Source: Pseudomonas kribbensis (lineage in GTDB: Bacteria > Pseudomonadota > Gammaproteobacteria > Pseudomonadales > Pseudomonadaceae). Taken from it: a DNA stretch of 64,000 nt. The translations under genes were made by a program, and so were the position numbers. The stretch spans positions 1,302,001-1,366,000 of the forward strand of contig NZ_CP029608.1 in the NCBI RefSeq assembly GCF_003352185.1, read 5' to 3'. Under the pieces are notes generated by a model that was not told the origin of the DNA, did no database searches, and was given only the letters and a program-made list of their open reading frames with translations. Numbering within the stretch: position 1 is the first letter of the stretch; every line of letters starts with the position of its first letter. Below, piece after piece: positions 46,245-55,202 of the stretch.

Positions 46245-46679
46245 ATGCTTCGTTCAGCAGTGCTTGAGCTGGCAACGAGCTTCAGGTTGGCCGTCGAGAT
46301 AGTCGTAGATACCGGCAATGTTCCCATGCACATCCAAGGTTTCCCACGCGGATGCTGCGGAATCATTTCTGAGCTCATGGGCGAATATTGCAACACCTTG
46401 GGGATCGGCGAAGTCTTCTACGTCTGCGGGATGAAGGACGGAGCCTCACATGCCTGGCTTGAAGTCGATGGGCTGATCGTTGACATCACCGGTGACCAAT
46501 TCTCAGACCGACCTGGTATCTATGTCGACAAACCAGACGCTTGGTATTTTGAGTGGGAGGAGAACACTAGGCATCTAGCGATCCACGATCAAACAGCTTT
46601 CTTCTACGGTGAAGAGCGCCGTTTTCTCGGGCGGGTGCTGGAGCAGCTCAACAGGGGAGAGCCATCAGTCACGTGCTGA
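46245..46679 (+). CDS. Transglutaminase-like / papain-fold cysteine protein
   Basis: A 144-residue protein, ATG 46245 with AGGA spacing. A Cys-His-Asp order typical of the transglutaminase/papain fold is visible: FPRGCCGIISELM (Cys about 37/38), GASHAWLEVDG (His about 69) and VDITGDQFSD (Asp about 79). Small stand-alone proteins of this type are often peptidases or amidases acting on unknown cellular targets. Lies between MvaT copy 2 and a ProQ-like gene, same strand. Confidence 0.6.
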   Translation: MLRSAVLELATSFRLAVEIVVDTGNVPMHIQGFPRGCCGIISELMGEYCNTLGIGEVFYVCGMKDGASHAWLEVDGLIVDITGDQFSDRPGIYVDKPDAWYFEWEENTRHLAIHDQTAFFYGEERRFLGRVLEQLNRGEPSVTC

Positions 46680-46861
46680 CCAAAGTCCCTGAACTTCCTG
46701 AAGCGCTGAAGGAACGTCCATATCAATAGCCAGTGATGCGCGCGCGATGAGGCCAAGCAGCTACGAAACCTGGTGCGATTTCTTTCTGTCTCAGCTGTTC
46801 TCAAGCATTGCATGGAATATCCTTGCACCCCGCAATCAACCTTCGAGCAGTGAATTTAACG

Positions 46862-47371
46862 ATGGGTTTTGAACAACTAGCTGAGCTCCGTGACCGCCTG
46901 CGGGCTGAAAAAGAACCGCAAAAGTCTGATAGCGTGAAACAGCCTAAGCGCAAGTCCTCCTCACAGGGTAAGCCTAGTGTTCAGGATCTAGCGGTGGAAG
47001 CGATCTGGCCGTTACAGAAGCATTTTCCACTAGCATTCCCTGTTAACCCGGCCCCAAAAGTTCCGCTGAAAGAAGGCATTCTCAAGGATGCTGAGCAGCA
47101 CCTGGAGTCGCTCGGGTTAACCACGGAACAGCTGAAGCTAGGGATCTCGACTTGGTGCCGGGGTACTCGGTATTGGGCAAGCATGGTGGAGAATGCACCG
47201 CGCTTGGACTTAAGTGGTCAACCAGTCGGTATCGTAACCGCGACTCAAGCTAAGCATGCGAAGCAGCAGGCCTCCCGACAACGCGCTCAAGACCGACGAA
47301 ATCGTGCGAAGTCAAAACAGGATGGTCAGGCTCCAGTTGCCGTTGCTTCGGTCGAGCAGACTGCGAACTGA
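46862..47371 (+). CDS. ProQ/FinO-family RNA chaperone
   Basis: A 169-residue protein. Basic N-terminal linker (KQPKRKSSSQGK), then the ProQ/FinO domain at about 45-120 (AIWPLQKHFPLAFP, PLKEGILKDAEQHL, LKLGISTWCRGTRYWASM), then a basic C-terminal tail. It binds structured sRNAs or mRNA 3' ends. FinO-type proteins are common on plasmids and islands. Start ATG 46862; ribosome site weak. Confidence 0.88.
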   Translation: MGFEQLAELRDRLRAEKEPQKSDSVKQPKRKSSSQGKPSVQDLAVEAIWPLQKHFPLAFPVNPAPKVPLKEGILKDAEQHLESLGLTTEQLKLGISTWCRGTRYWASMVENAPRLDLSGQPVGIVTATQAKHAKQQASRQRAQDRRNRAKSKQDGQAPVAVASVEQTAN

Positions 47372-47700
47372 ATCCAGTCGAGGTGTGATGGTAGTCTCAT
47401 AGATATCGATGGAGATCACCATAACGGCCCCACGCAGGAGAATGTGAGAGAAAAAGGAGAAAGAGTCGCTCCCAACAGATCTGTGGTGGGCCGCTTTTGC
47501 GGACGGCTGTTGTGAACTCTTCACTTTTGACGGAGAGTGCCCCTGATCGTAAGTGACTATTTCATCATTTGAGATGATCGAAACTGTTTCGGTTGATCGT
47601 TATTCCCACCACGTGGTACTTCAAGTCGCGAATGCGCCTTCGGGCTGCCCGCTTCGTTTCGGATTATGGTATTCCTGCCTTAAAAATCAGGAATGCTCAG

Positions 47701-49305
47701 ATGGAATCCAGCAAAGGCACCGCAGCGCTTGAAAAGGCCTTCGATCTGCTTGAGAAGATTGGGCTGTCTACCGAGGGACTTGATCCCCAGCAGTTGGCAG
47801 TACAAATGGGGCTGCCCCGGTCGACGCTTTACAGGCTTCTGCGACTACTCGTTGACCGTGGCATGGTTCGCCGTGATGGCCTTAGCAATCGCTACCGTCT
47901 GGGGTTCCGCTATTTAGAAATGGTTCGGGGCGCATGGCTCGAACCCGATTTGGTAGCAGCAGCGAGCTTCGAGTTGAGGTCGTTACGCGACCTTACGGGG
48001 GAGACTGCTTACCTAGCTGTACGAGAGGGTGATCAGGTGTTGTCGCTTGAGCGCTGTGATGGTGCTCACAGTCATCGCTCGGCTGCTGCGATGGGCCAAA
48101 GTAAGCCGATGTATTGTACTGGCCAAGGAAAAGCCATCCTGAGCGCCATGCGTGACACCGAACGCTGTGACCTCATCAAACGCATGCAGTTGGTACCTCT
48201 TACCCATCTGACGATCACGGATAAACATCGACTCGCCATTGAAGTTGATGTCACCCGCGCGCGTGGTTATGCGATAGATGATGAAGAAATCGCGCTCGGT
48301 ATTCGATGCGTTGCTGCGCCTGTGGTTGATGCGTCGGGTCAGGTGCGTGGCGCATTGAGCATTGCAGGCCCCGCCTATCGTCTTGATCGTGAGCGCCTTG
48401 ATCTGATAGGCCCAGAGGTTGCTGCCTCGGCGCAAAGAGTCGGCAGCCAGTTGGCGGTGCGACACAACCCTTCCAATCCCGATGTGCTGCAACCGCTCAG
48501 TGACAGATGGGCATTCCTTGGGGGCCTGCCGAGGTGGAGCGTGCAGGAATCTTGTCTCTACTGGGCGGACAAATTAGGGCCCGCGATTTACCGGCATGAC
48601 GAAAAAGGTACAGAGAAAGTCTTTCAGTCCGAGCGCCCCATCACCGGTATGGAGCTGACTTCCGATGGCCTGTTCGTGGCCGCTGACGATGAGTACTTCT
48701 TCATCGTTAATGGAGCAGTCAAATCCCGAGGTCTGTACGGCTTCGGTGCCCCTGCATGCATTTGCACTGATCGTGAAGGCCGGCTGTGGGCCGCGACTCG
48801 AATGAGTGGCGGTGCATGGAAGGTAGGTGAGGTGAAGCGCGACGGAACGTTGAATAGCCACTGGCAATTCAGCGAAGCGGTTAGTGCGCTAGCCTGGGAT
48901 TCCAAGGCCGGTCACCTCTTTGCGCTGGCGACTGATTCAGGAACGATCTTCCGGCTAGAACATTCCGGGCAAGTCCGTCGATTCGCGACGCTTCCAAAGG
49001 GTTCTGGCTTGTTGAGCGGTCTAGCAGTGGATGAAGATGGAAGCATCTGGACGGCGCTCTCTGGTGGCTGGAGTATCGTCAAGTTCGACCGCGAAGGAAC
49101 GCTGGAGCGGATGCTGGGCGTGCCTGTCTCATCACCGACGGATCTGTGCTTTGGTGGAGCGGATGGCGCCTCTTTGTTCATCACATCTGCGCGCCAGGCC
49201 GTCAGCCGTGATGCGCTAAAAACAGCGCCCTGGTCGGGCACTGTCATGAGCACTCCCGCAGATAGCCGAGGTGCCCCAGCGGCCATCACGCGTGGGCCGG
49301 CCTGA
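47701..49305 (+). CDS. IclR regulator fused to an SMP-30/gluconolactonase-like domain
   Basis: A 534-residue fusion, start ATG 47701 with AGGA. Residues 8-65 are the IclR winged HTH (DPQQLAVQMGLPRSTLYRLLRLL), 75-250 the IclR effector domain, and about 265-520 a six-bladed propeller of the SMP-30 family (WSVQESCLYWADKLGPAIYRHD, GLFVAADDEYF, DREGRLWAATRMSGG, SGLAVDEDGSIWTAL, SPTDLCFGG). SMP-30 proteins are sugar-acid lactonases, so the regulator may bind or hydrolyse the lactone that the adjacent operon makes. It converges on the porin gene with only two bases between stop codons. Confidence 0.88.
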   Translation: MESSKGTAALEKAFDLLEKIGLSTEGLDPQQLAVQMGLPRSTLYRLLRLLVDRGMVRRDGLSNRYRLGFRYLEMVRGAWLEPDLVAAASFELRSLRDLTGETAYLAVREGDQVLSLERCDGAHSHRSAAAMGQSKPMYCTGQGKAILSAMRDTERCDLIKRMQLVPLTHLTITDKHRLAIEVDVTRARGYAIDDEEIALGIRCVAAPVVDASGQVRGALSIAGPAYRLDRERLDLIGPEVAASAQRVGSQLAVRHNPSNPDVLQPLSDRWAFLGGLPRWSVQESCLYWADKLGPAIYRHDEKGTEKVFQSERPITGMELTSDGLFVAADDEYFFIVNGAVKSRGLYGFGAPACICTDREGRLWAATRMSGGAWKVGEVKRDGTLNSHWQFSEAVSALAWDSKAGHLFALATDSGTIFRLEHSGQVRRFATLPKGSGLLSGLAVDEDGSIWTALSGGWSIVKFDREGTLERMLGVPVSSPTDLCFGGADGASLFITSARQAVSRDALKTAPWSGTVMSTPADSRGAPAAITRGPA

Positions 49306-49307
49306 TC

Positions 49308-50582
49308 CTATTTCAGCGCGAACGTATAGGAAATGATGACGCGGTTTTCATCGCGACGCCCGGTGGCATCTCCTTGAATCTCGACGTTGCGCAGGCGCAG
49401 TGCCAGGTTTTTCAGTGGGCCACTTTGAATCACGTAGCTCACGTCGATGTTCCGCTCCCACTCTTTACCCGCTACTCCTTTCACTTCGAAATCTTCACCG
49501 TGTACGTAGCGCGCGAACGCAGTCAGGCCTGGCACACCTAGGCCAGCAAAATCGATGTCGTAGCGAGCCTGCACAGATCGTTCTCCGGCGCGGTCAAACC
49601 GCAGCACCTGAATGGCGTTGGCAACGCCGGGCAGATCGGTATCGTGAAGAAAGGGCAGGGCGCTGTCGCCGGCGTTGTACTGGTAACCCAGTGTGACTTT
49701 CTGGAAACCATAGGCCGCACTCACCAGCCCCGATGCCATGCGGCTGTCCAGGTTTCCGGCACGTGCCGCGCCGCTTTCATCACTGTCGAGATAGTTGAGG
49801 GTGCCTGATAGTCTCCATCCCCCAACATCCACAAATTTCGTGCCGGTGTAGAGGACTTGCTGATAGACGTCTTCCAGGCGTCCACCCCAGATGGCGAGGG
49901 ACAGGCTGATATCGGGAGACCAGGTACCACCTATGTAATTGAAGCGGTCGCTGGTGACGTTCAAATAGTTACCGGTTTGCATTGCGCGGGAACCACTGAA
50001 CTCTCGATAGTTGACCTGCCTCATCTGGCCGAGACTAAAGGTGAAATGGTCGATCTCGCTGCTATCGAGCATCGCACCTTCAAAGAATTGAGGAAGAAGT
50101 CGCGAATCGCCGGCGTACACCAAGGGAATCTTCGGGAAGAGCCCACCGACCTTCAGCTCGGTTTTGGACACTTTCATCTTCACCGCAGCGGTGGCTTCGG
50201 AGTACTCGTCAACCGCACGTGGGTCAGCTTTGCGCGGCCCACCTGCGCGGTCGTAGGCGCCCGGTAGAAGCGCACTGCCACTGCGATCAGGGGATGAGTC
50301 CAGCTTGAGGCCCAAGCCCGCATACACGTCCACACCTAAGCCAATGGGCGTGTCCGTGTAACCTGACTGTGCTTTGAAAATGAACCCTTGAGCCCATTCC
50401 TCCATTTTCGATTGGGCAGGTGCCTTGGAGTCCCGCAGGTCGTGGTTGTAGTAGAAGTTTCGCAGGGTCAGTGCGGCTTTACTGTCTTGGGCGAAATCCG
50501 CTTGCGCATAGGTGGGGATGAGCCCGGATGCAACCAGGGTGATAAGTGGGACAGAAGGTGAGCGGAGCTGGAGATATTTCAT
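49308..50582 (-). CDS. OprD-family outer-membrane porin
   Basis: A 424-residue porin, start 50582 (MKYLQLRSPS...). Signal peptide about 1-26 (cleavage near TYAQA). The mature start ADFAQDSKAALTLRNFYYNHDLRD and C-terminal ...NRVIISYTFALK with terminal aromatic strand fit OprD/OccK channels for carboxylates and sugar acids. Last gene of the sugar-acid operon, so it should admit the substrate. Confidence 0.92.
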   Translation of the reverse strand: MKYLQLRSPSVPLITLVASGLIPTYAQADFAQDSKAALTLRNFYYNHDLRDSKAPAQSKMEEWAQGFIFKAQSGYTDTPIGLGVDVYAGLGLKLDSSPDRSGSALLPGAYDRAGGPRKADPRAVDEYSEATAAVKMKVSKTELKVGGLFPKIPLVYAGDSRLLPQFFEGAMLDSSEIDHFTFSLGQMRQVNYREFSGSRAMQTGNYLNVTSDRFNYIGGTWSPDISLSLAIWGGRLEDVYQQVLYTGTKFVDVGGWRLSGTLNYLDSDESGAARAGNLDSRMASGLVSAAYGFQKVTLGYQYNAGDSALPFLHDTDLPGVANAIQVLRFDRAGERSVQARYDIDFAGLGVPGLTAFARYVHGEDFEVKGVAGKEWERNIDVSYVIQSGPLKNLALRLRNVEIQGDATGRRDENRVIISYTFALK

Positions 50583-50635
50583 TCTTATTATTGTCCTTCG
50601 GTGGGCGGCGTTGCATTGCCGGGAGACCAGCAAAT

Positions 50636-51505
50636 TCAGTTAGGTTGCCAATAGAACTTCAGTGATGCCGACAGTCTCTGGCCCGGCTCCAGAACGTGGG
50701 TACCCTGGTCAGGCCATTGGTTGGGGGGACTGTTGAAGGCATCTGCAAGGTGCGATACCGGCTCAAGGCAAACGTATGGAGCGGCTACCGGAGCGAATGC
50801 GACGAGGTGGGTCAGTGGTGCCTGTGTCAGCAGGGTCAGCCGCCCTTCGGGATAACTCACCTGCAATTCGCCGTCCCATTCGGATGCGTAGACGGCGAGC
50901 TCTTCACTTATTTCGTCGCCAATCACAATTGAACGAGGTTTGGTGTGAACCACTCCTGTAGGCAGATAGGCGTCATTGATTTCCCATACGCGACCCACAC
51001 CCAGTTCCACGCGCATCCCTGGATGGCGCTGGAAGTACGGGTGCATACCTAGTCCGGCAGGCATCGAAGAGCTGCCGAGGTTTGTTACGGCGATCTGGAT
51101 ATTCAACTGGTCATCGCTGAGTGCGAACAACTGTTCAAAGCGCAACGGCCAGGGCCAATGTTCGCCGTTGTAATGGCAGGTCAGCATGATGTTGCTTTCG
51201 CTTTGGTTTGACACCGACCACTGCAGCGTTTGGGCAACACCGTGGAGGGTGTGAGGAAGCACTGCAGGATGGGAGGGCAGGGCGTGAGTGACGCCGCCGT
51301 GCGCCAGTCGAGAATCCCTAATGCGGTTGGAGTAAGGCATCAGCGGATAGATCCCTCCCTTGGGCCAAGCGACGGGATCAAAAGCCTCCGAGCTGATCGG
51401 GGTCACGATATCCAGCCCCTTGGCTTGCAAGACTGCAACCCGGCCACCCCATTCGGGAATGAGTTCAAGTGACCAAGTGTTATTCCTGAGTTCGAGACGT
51501 TTCAT
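50636..51505 (-). CDS. Aldose 1-epimerase family (galactose mutarotase-like)
   Basis: A 289-residue beta-sandwich protein (WGGRVAVLQAKGLDIVTP, GGIYPLMPYSNRIRDSRL, HTLHGVAQTLQW with His88/His-region, GMHPYFQRH, LEPVSHLADAFN with Glu near 254). It interconverts sugar anomers, consistent with feeding the correct anomer to the sugar dehydrogenase encoded two genes upstream. Confidence 0.88.
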   Translation of the reverse strand: MKRLELRNNTWSLELIPEWGGRVAVLQAKGLDIVTPISSEAFDPVAWPKGGIYPLMPYSNRIRDSRLAHGGVTHALPSHPAVLPHTLHGVAQTLQWSVSNQSESNIMLTCHYNGEHWPWPLRFEQLFALSDDQLNIQIAVTNLGSSSMPAGLGMHPYFQRHPGMRVELGVGRVWEINDAYLPTGVVHTKPRSIVIGDEISEELAVYASEWDGELQVSYPEGRLTLLTQAPLTHLVAFAPVAAPYVCLEPVSHLADAFNSPPNQWPDQGTHVLEPGQRLSASLKFYWQPN

Positions 51506-51592
51506 GGATGCTCCTGAAATTGGGCATGCAAAGTCCCATCCGGCGCACTTTTGCGCGCCGGAGGAAGCGTTTAACGGATTAGGAAGTTGCGT

Positions 51593-52684
51593 TTACTTCT
51601 TCAGGAATCGTTCGAAAACGCCCATGTTCAGATCAAGCCCGAGGCCGTGGCCAGTTGGGACGTGCATTGCCCCGTCATCCAGTTGGCCTTTAACGTCGTA
51701 AAGCCATCCATCTGTTTCCACGTAGTGGTACTCCACCAGAGGCACGTCAGGTTGCACAGCTGCAAGATGCAGCGTGGCCAACAGCCCAGGGCCGAAGTAC
51801 GGGCTATGGGGCAGCACCAACGTGTCGTATCGGCTGGCGAGTTCTGCGATGCGAAGACACTCGCTGATGCCACCGACCTTGGTCACAGATGGCTGGATGG
51901 AGTCGACTGCACCCGCCGCCAGAGCGTTCTCGAATTGCACGGCGGTACACCAGTTTTCGCCCGCCGAGATATCAACGCCCTGGCCGCGCAAGCTGGAGAG
52001 CGCCACAAAATCTTCAGGCGGGAAAATTGGTTCTTCCAGCCAGGCAAGATTCAGTTCGGCCAGCGCCGGGAGCAATTCACGGGCGTCCTCGACAGTCCAT
52101 GAACAATTGACGTCGGTGGCCAGAGGAACATCGTCGCCAATAGCACGCCGGCAAGCGACAATATGGTCGAGCACGTTCTCATGCAGCTTGATGGTTTTGA
52201 AACCTTCCCGCAGAGCGCGCTCGCAGGTTGCCGGGCCAATCACGTTGTCGTTGTACCGAACAAGGCTGGCGTAGGCTGGAATCGATTCGCGCGCCGTCGC
52301 ACCCAGCAAGCGATGAAGCGGCACTCCTTCACGACGAGCCTTCAGATCCCACAGTGCCATGTCGACACCGGAGAGGCCAAACAGGGTGACGCCGTAACGA
52401 CCAAAGATGTGCAAACGCAGTTGGGCATTAAGGTTCCATGCCGGAATGTCGCTAACCGTCTGATCAAGAATGAGGGGCGCGATCAGCCGATCAATCATGG
52501 CGCGCACGGAGTCCGACACGAAATAGCCAAACGCCTCACCCCATCCCACATTACCGAGTTCGTCTTCAACGCGGATCAGAACATTCTCCAGCGTGTGCCA
52601 GGTCAGGGGGGTGATGACCCTTTCTTTCCCACCGTCATGGAAAGGAATTTCAACCACGAAGGTTTTGAGGCTCGTGATCTTCAT
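51593..52684 (-). CDS. Mandelate racemase/enolase-superfamily sugar-acid dehydratase
   Basis: A 363-residue enzyme. N-terminal capping domain, then barrel with KxH at 166-168 (TIKLHEN), metal ligands Asp191, Glu217 and Glu243 and general acid/base His293 (LPHSPYFGPG). The Asp that normally pairs with this His at the end of strand 6 (QPD) is Ser266 (QPSVTKVGG). Expected reaction: dehydration of an aldonate or aldarate to a 3-deoxy-2-keto acid. Overlaps the upstream dehydrogenase gene by four bases. Confidence 0.87.
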   Translation of the reverse strand: MKITSLKTFVVEIPFHDGGKERVITPLTWHTLENVLIRVEDELGNVGWGEAFGYFVSDSVRAMIDRLIAPLILDQTVSDIPAWNLNAQLRLHIFGRYGVTLFGLSGVDMALWDLKARREGVPLHRLLGATARESIPAYASLVRYNDNVIGPATCERALREGFKTIKLHENVLDHIVACRRAIGDDVPLATDVNCSWTVEDARELLPALAELNLAWLEEPIFPPEDFVALSSLRGQGVDISAGENWCTAVQFENALAAGAVDSIQPSVTKVGGISECLRIAELASRYDTLVLPHSPYFGPGLLATLHLAAVQPDVPLVEYHYVETDGWLYDVKGQLDDGAMHVPTGHGLGLDLNMGVFERFLKK

Positions 52685-53493
52685 GGCCGTGTATCCAGGA
52701 GGCTTACGAGTTTGGTGCCAGCGTACGCACCCCCGACGTGATCACGCCCGGAGTTGGTTGTATCCATATCTTCATAAGGCAGGTACCCTGGCGCCAGGTT
52801 GTCCTGCGCATTGTCTTGAGGGCGGTAGCCCAGAGCCCTTGCCCGGCGATTGTGGAACAGTGGGTTGGGACTCTCGGATACGCCGTAGACTACTTCATGG
52901 TGTACCTCTGGATGCTCCAGGCCAATGCGGACTAACTGTCCGAGGTCGCGTGCACTTGTCCACATGCGCAGGCGACGGGCATCGGCCACTTGAGCATCCG
53001 CATTGCCGATACGAATCACGAACGTTGCCAGGTCATACCGCTGAGTGAACCCGGCGCAGGCTGCTTCGCCGAACACCTTGCTCATGGCGTAGTAGCTGTC
53101 GGGGGCCGGAGGCATGTCGTCAAAGTTATCGGCTGCGTCTGTACGGTATTGGCCGAGAACATGGTGGCTGCTTGTGAATATGAACCGCTTGACGCCGTGA
53201 CTATGCGCGGCTTCCAGGAGGTAAAGCGTGGCGTGGTAATTCGGCTCAACCGTGGTTTGAAAGGCGATGTCTGTCCCATGGGCGCAGGCCAGATGAAGGA
53301 TGCCGTCAACACCCTCAACGGCGCGCTCAACCAAAGCAGGATCTGTCAGGTCGCCAACGATCTCGGTCTCGTCTGGATGCAACGAGCTCACTGAGCGGCG
53401 ATCCAGCAGTCTGAGCGAGTAGTGCTCGCGCAACAGCGGGCGAAGGGCAGTGCCGACGATGCCTGCAGCTCCGGTAATCAGCAAGGTTTGCAT
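52681..53493 (-). CDS. SDR-type uronate/aldose dehydrogenase (Udh-like)
   Basis: A 270-residue extended-SDR enzyme; start 53493 (MQTLLITGAAGIVG...) has GAGGAAA upstream. Rossmann GAAGIVG (8-14), SSHHVLGQYR and catalytic Tyr-x3-Lys (SYYAMSKVFGE). Strongly reminiscent of Pseudomonas uronate dehydrogenase, which oxidises galacturonate/glucuronate to aldarolactone. The substrate here may be another sugar. Confidence 0.85.
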   Translation of the reverse strand: MQTLLITGAAGIVGTALRPLLREHYSLRLLDRRSVSSLHPDETEIVGDLTDPALVERAVEGVDGILHLACAHGTDIAFQTTVEPNYHATLYLLEAAHSHGVKRFIFTSSHHVLGQYRTDAADNFDDMPPAPDSYYAMSKVFGEAACAGFTQRYDLATFVIRIGNADAQVADARRLRMWTSARDLGQLVRIGLEHPEVHHEVVYGVSESPNPLFHNRRARALGYRPQDNAQDNLAPGYLPYEDMDTTNSGRDHVGGAYAGTKLVSLLDTRP

Positions 53494-53555
53494 AAACTGT
53501 TTCCTCATTCTTCCAGACGCTGAGCCAAGTTGTGCCCAGCTCAGCGCCTTTGAAT

Positions 53556-54842
53556 TCAAGCTGTTGCCAGCGCCGGGTTTGAAGCGGCCTTGTTGGTAAC
53601 GAAAAGCCCTACGATCACTGCGCCGATGACACCGAGTATGCCCGCGAGAGCAAAGCCGCTACCAAAGGTGCCAGTGGACTGAATAATCATGCCTGTGGCG
53701 GTGGGGGCAACGATGCCCGACAGGTTGGCCAAACCGTGCATGAATCCACCGGCTGTGCCGACCTGATGATCCGGCACAGCGTCTTGAATCATCGACCAGT
53801 AAGCCGGTGCGGAAAGCATCAAAAAGCCCACCGCGACGGTCATTACGACGACGGCGCTGGTCACACTGCTGAGCTGCCCGGTGAGTCCAACGCACACCGC
53901 AGAGATGAGCGAGCAAGTCACCAGTACGACTTTGCGAGAAAACAGCCGGCGTCCCGTACGTTTGAACACCCAGTCGATCAAGAATCCGCCGCCGATGAAC
54001 CCCAGTGTTCCTACGAACCATGGGAGCGCGGTGACGATGCTCATGGATTTGAGGTCGATGCCTTTCGCATCAATCAGATAGCTTGGGAACCACGTCATGA
54101 AGAAGTACAGGATGTAGTTGTAGCAAAACAGCGAGAGCCCCATGACGATCACGGCGCGCTGACGAATGACATCGAGTACTGGAGTTTTGGGCGCATCGTT
54201 TGCGGACTGCACCGGTGCTTCACGATCCAGATTGATCAGTGCCAATTCTTCCTGGCCAACCTTGGGATGCTCTACTGGAGTTGAAGTCGCCAGACGCCAC
54301 CAGGCCACTGCCCAGATGATGCCAAGCGTTGCGATCACGACGAACGCCACACGCCAGCCCAGCCACAAGGCAAGGAAACCTACGATTGGCCCTGCGAGTG
54401 CGCCACCGAGTGGCCCGCCAGCTTGTGCGAACCCGATGGCCCGCGCCCGCTCCTTGATCGGAAACCAGCTGTTGATGGCCTTGTTCGCTGTGGTGCTTAC
54501 GGGGCCTTCACCAACGCCAAACAGCGCCCTTACGATCAGCAGCGACCAGAAGTTGAATGCCAGAGCGGTCGATCCGCACAGTACCGACCAGAAACTCATC
54601 GACCAGATCAACACGCGTTTTGGCCCGAAGCGGTCAGCCAGGTAGCCGCCGACGAAACAGAACAATGCATAGCCGAAGAAGAAGCTGCTGAAGATCAGGC
54701 CTTTTTCTGAAGGCGTCAGGTGGTATTCCTGAGTGATGAACGGCATCGCGATGGAAAGCGCAGCACGGTCAACGTAGTTGATGACCATCGCCACGAACAG
54801 CATTGCCAGTATCGTCCAGCGATAGGGCTTCTTATTTTTCAT
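53556..54842 (-). CDS. MFS sugar-acid transporter (ACS family)
   Basis: A 428-residue, 12-helix symporter of the anion:cation symporter family (INYVDRAALSIAMPFI, GYLADRFGPKRVLIWS, RALFGVGEGPVSTTANKAINSWFPIKERARAIG). Related to GudP/GarP/ExuT permeases for glucarate, galactarate or hexuronates. Imports the operon substrate across the inner membrane. Confidence 0.92.
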   Translation of the reverse strand: MKNKKPYRWTILAMLFVAMVINYVDRAALSIAMPFITQEYHLTPSEKGLIFSSFFFGYALFCFVGGYLADRFGPKRVLIWSMSFWSVLCGSTALAFNFWSLLIVRALFGVGEGPVSTTANKAINSWFPIKERARAIGFAQAGGPLGGALAGPIVGFLALWLGWRVAFVVIATLGIIWAVAWWRLATSTPVEHPKVGQEELALINLDREAPVQSANDAPKTPVLDVIRQRAVIVMGLSLFCYNYILYFFMTWFPSYLIDAKGIDLKSMSIVTALPWFVGTLGFIGGGFLIDWVFKRTGRRLFSRKVVLVTCSLISAVCVGLTGQLSSVTSAVVVMTVAVGFLMLSAPAYWSMIQDAVPDHQVGTAGGFMHGLANLSGIVAPTATGMIIQSTGTFGSGFALAGILGVIGAVIVGLFVTNKAASNPALATA

Positions 54843-54895
54843 TTCTGTCTCCGCGCGCCTTCATTGAGGCGCGTCTATTGTTATTGCCGCGAGTG

Positions 54896-55189
54896 TCAAG
54901 CGGTGTAGTCGACAGCCGCCCACTCAAAGTACTGCTTGAGGTCTTTCACTAACGCCTGGTGTGCCGGATGAGGCAGATACCGCTCGACTGCCTCAGCGTC
55001 GTCAAAGGTGGAATCGAGCAGGTAGTCCCAGCAAATGGAGCGTTCGAGCTCGTTGGTCTGCACATGCCAATCACGGATGAAGTCGATTTGAGTGGGCAAT
55101 GTCCGCATGCGCTCGACCAGCTCGGCCTCAAGATCAGGTTGAACAGGCACGGCGGGCAGGCGGCGGAACATAACGATATGGCGCATCAT
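54896..55189 (-). CDS. Dabb-domain protein (stress-responsive A/B barrel)
   Basis: A 97-residue ferredoxin-like alpha/beta barrel, start 55189 (MMRHIVMFRRLP...) with GGAGAG upstream. Residues include the Dabb pattern HIVMF..., IRDWHVQTNELE and WDYLLDSTFDDAEAVERYLPHPAH. Dabb proteins in sugar operons often assist open-chain or lactone isomerisation. Exact role unknown. Confidence 0.82.
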   Translation of the reverse strand: MMRHIVMFRRLPAVPVQPDLEAELVERMRTLPTQIDFIRDWHVQTNELERSICWDYLLDSTFDDAEAVERYLPHPAHQALVKDLKQYFEWAAVDYTA

Positions 55190-55202
55190 TAGAAAGCTCT
55201 CC

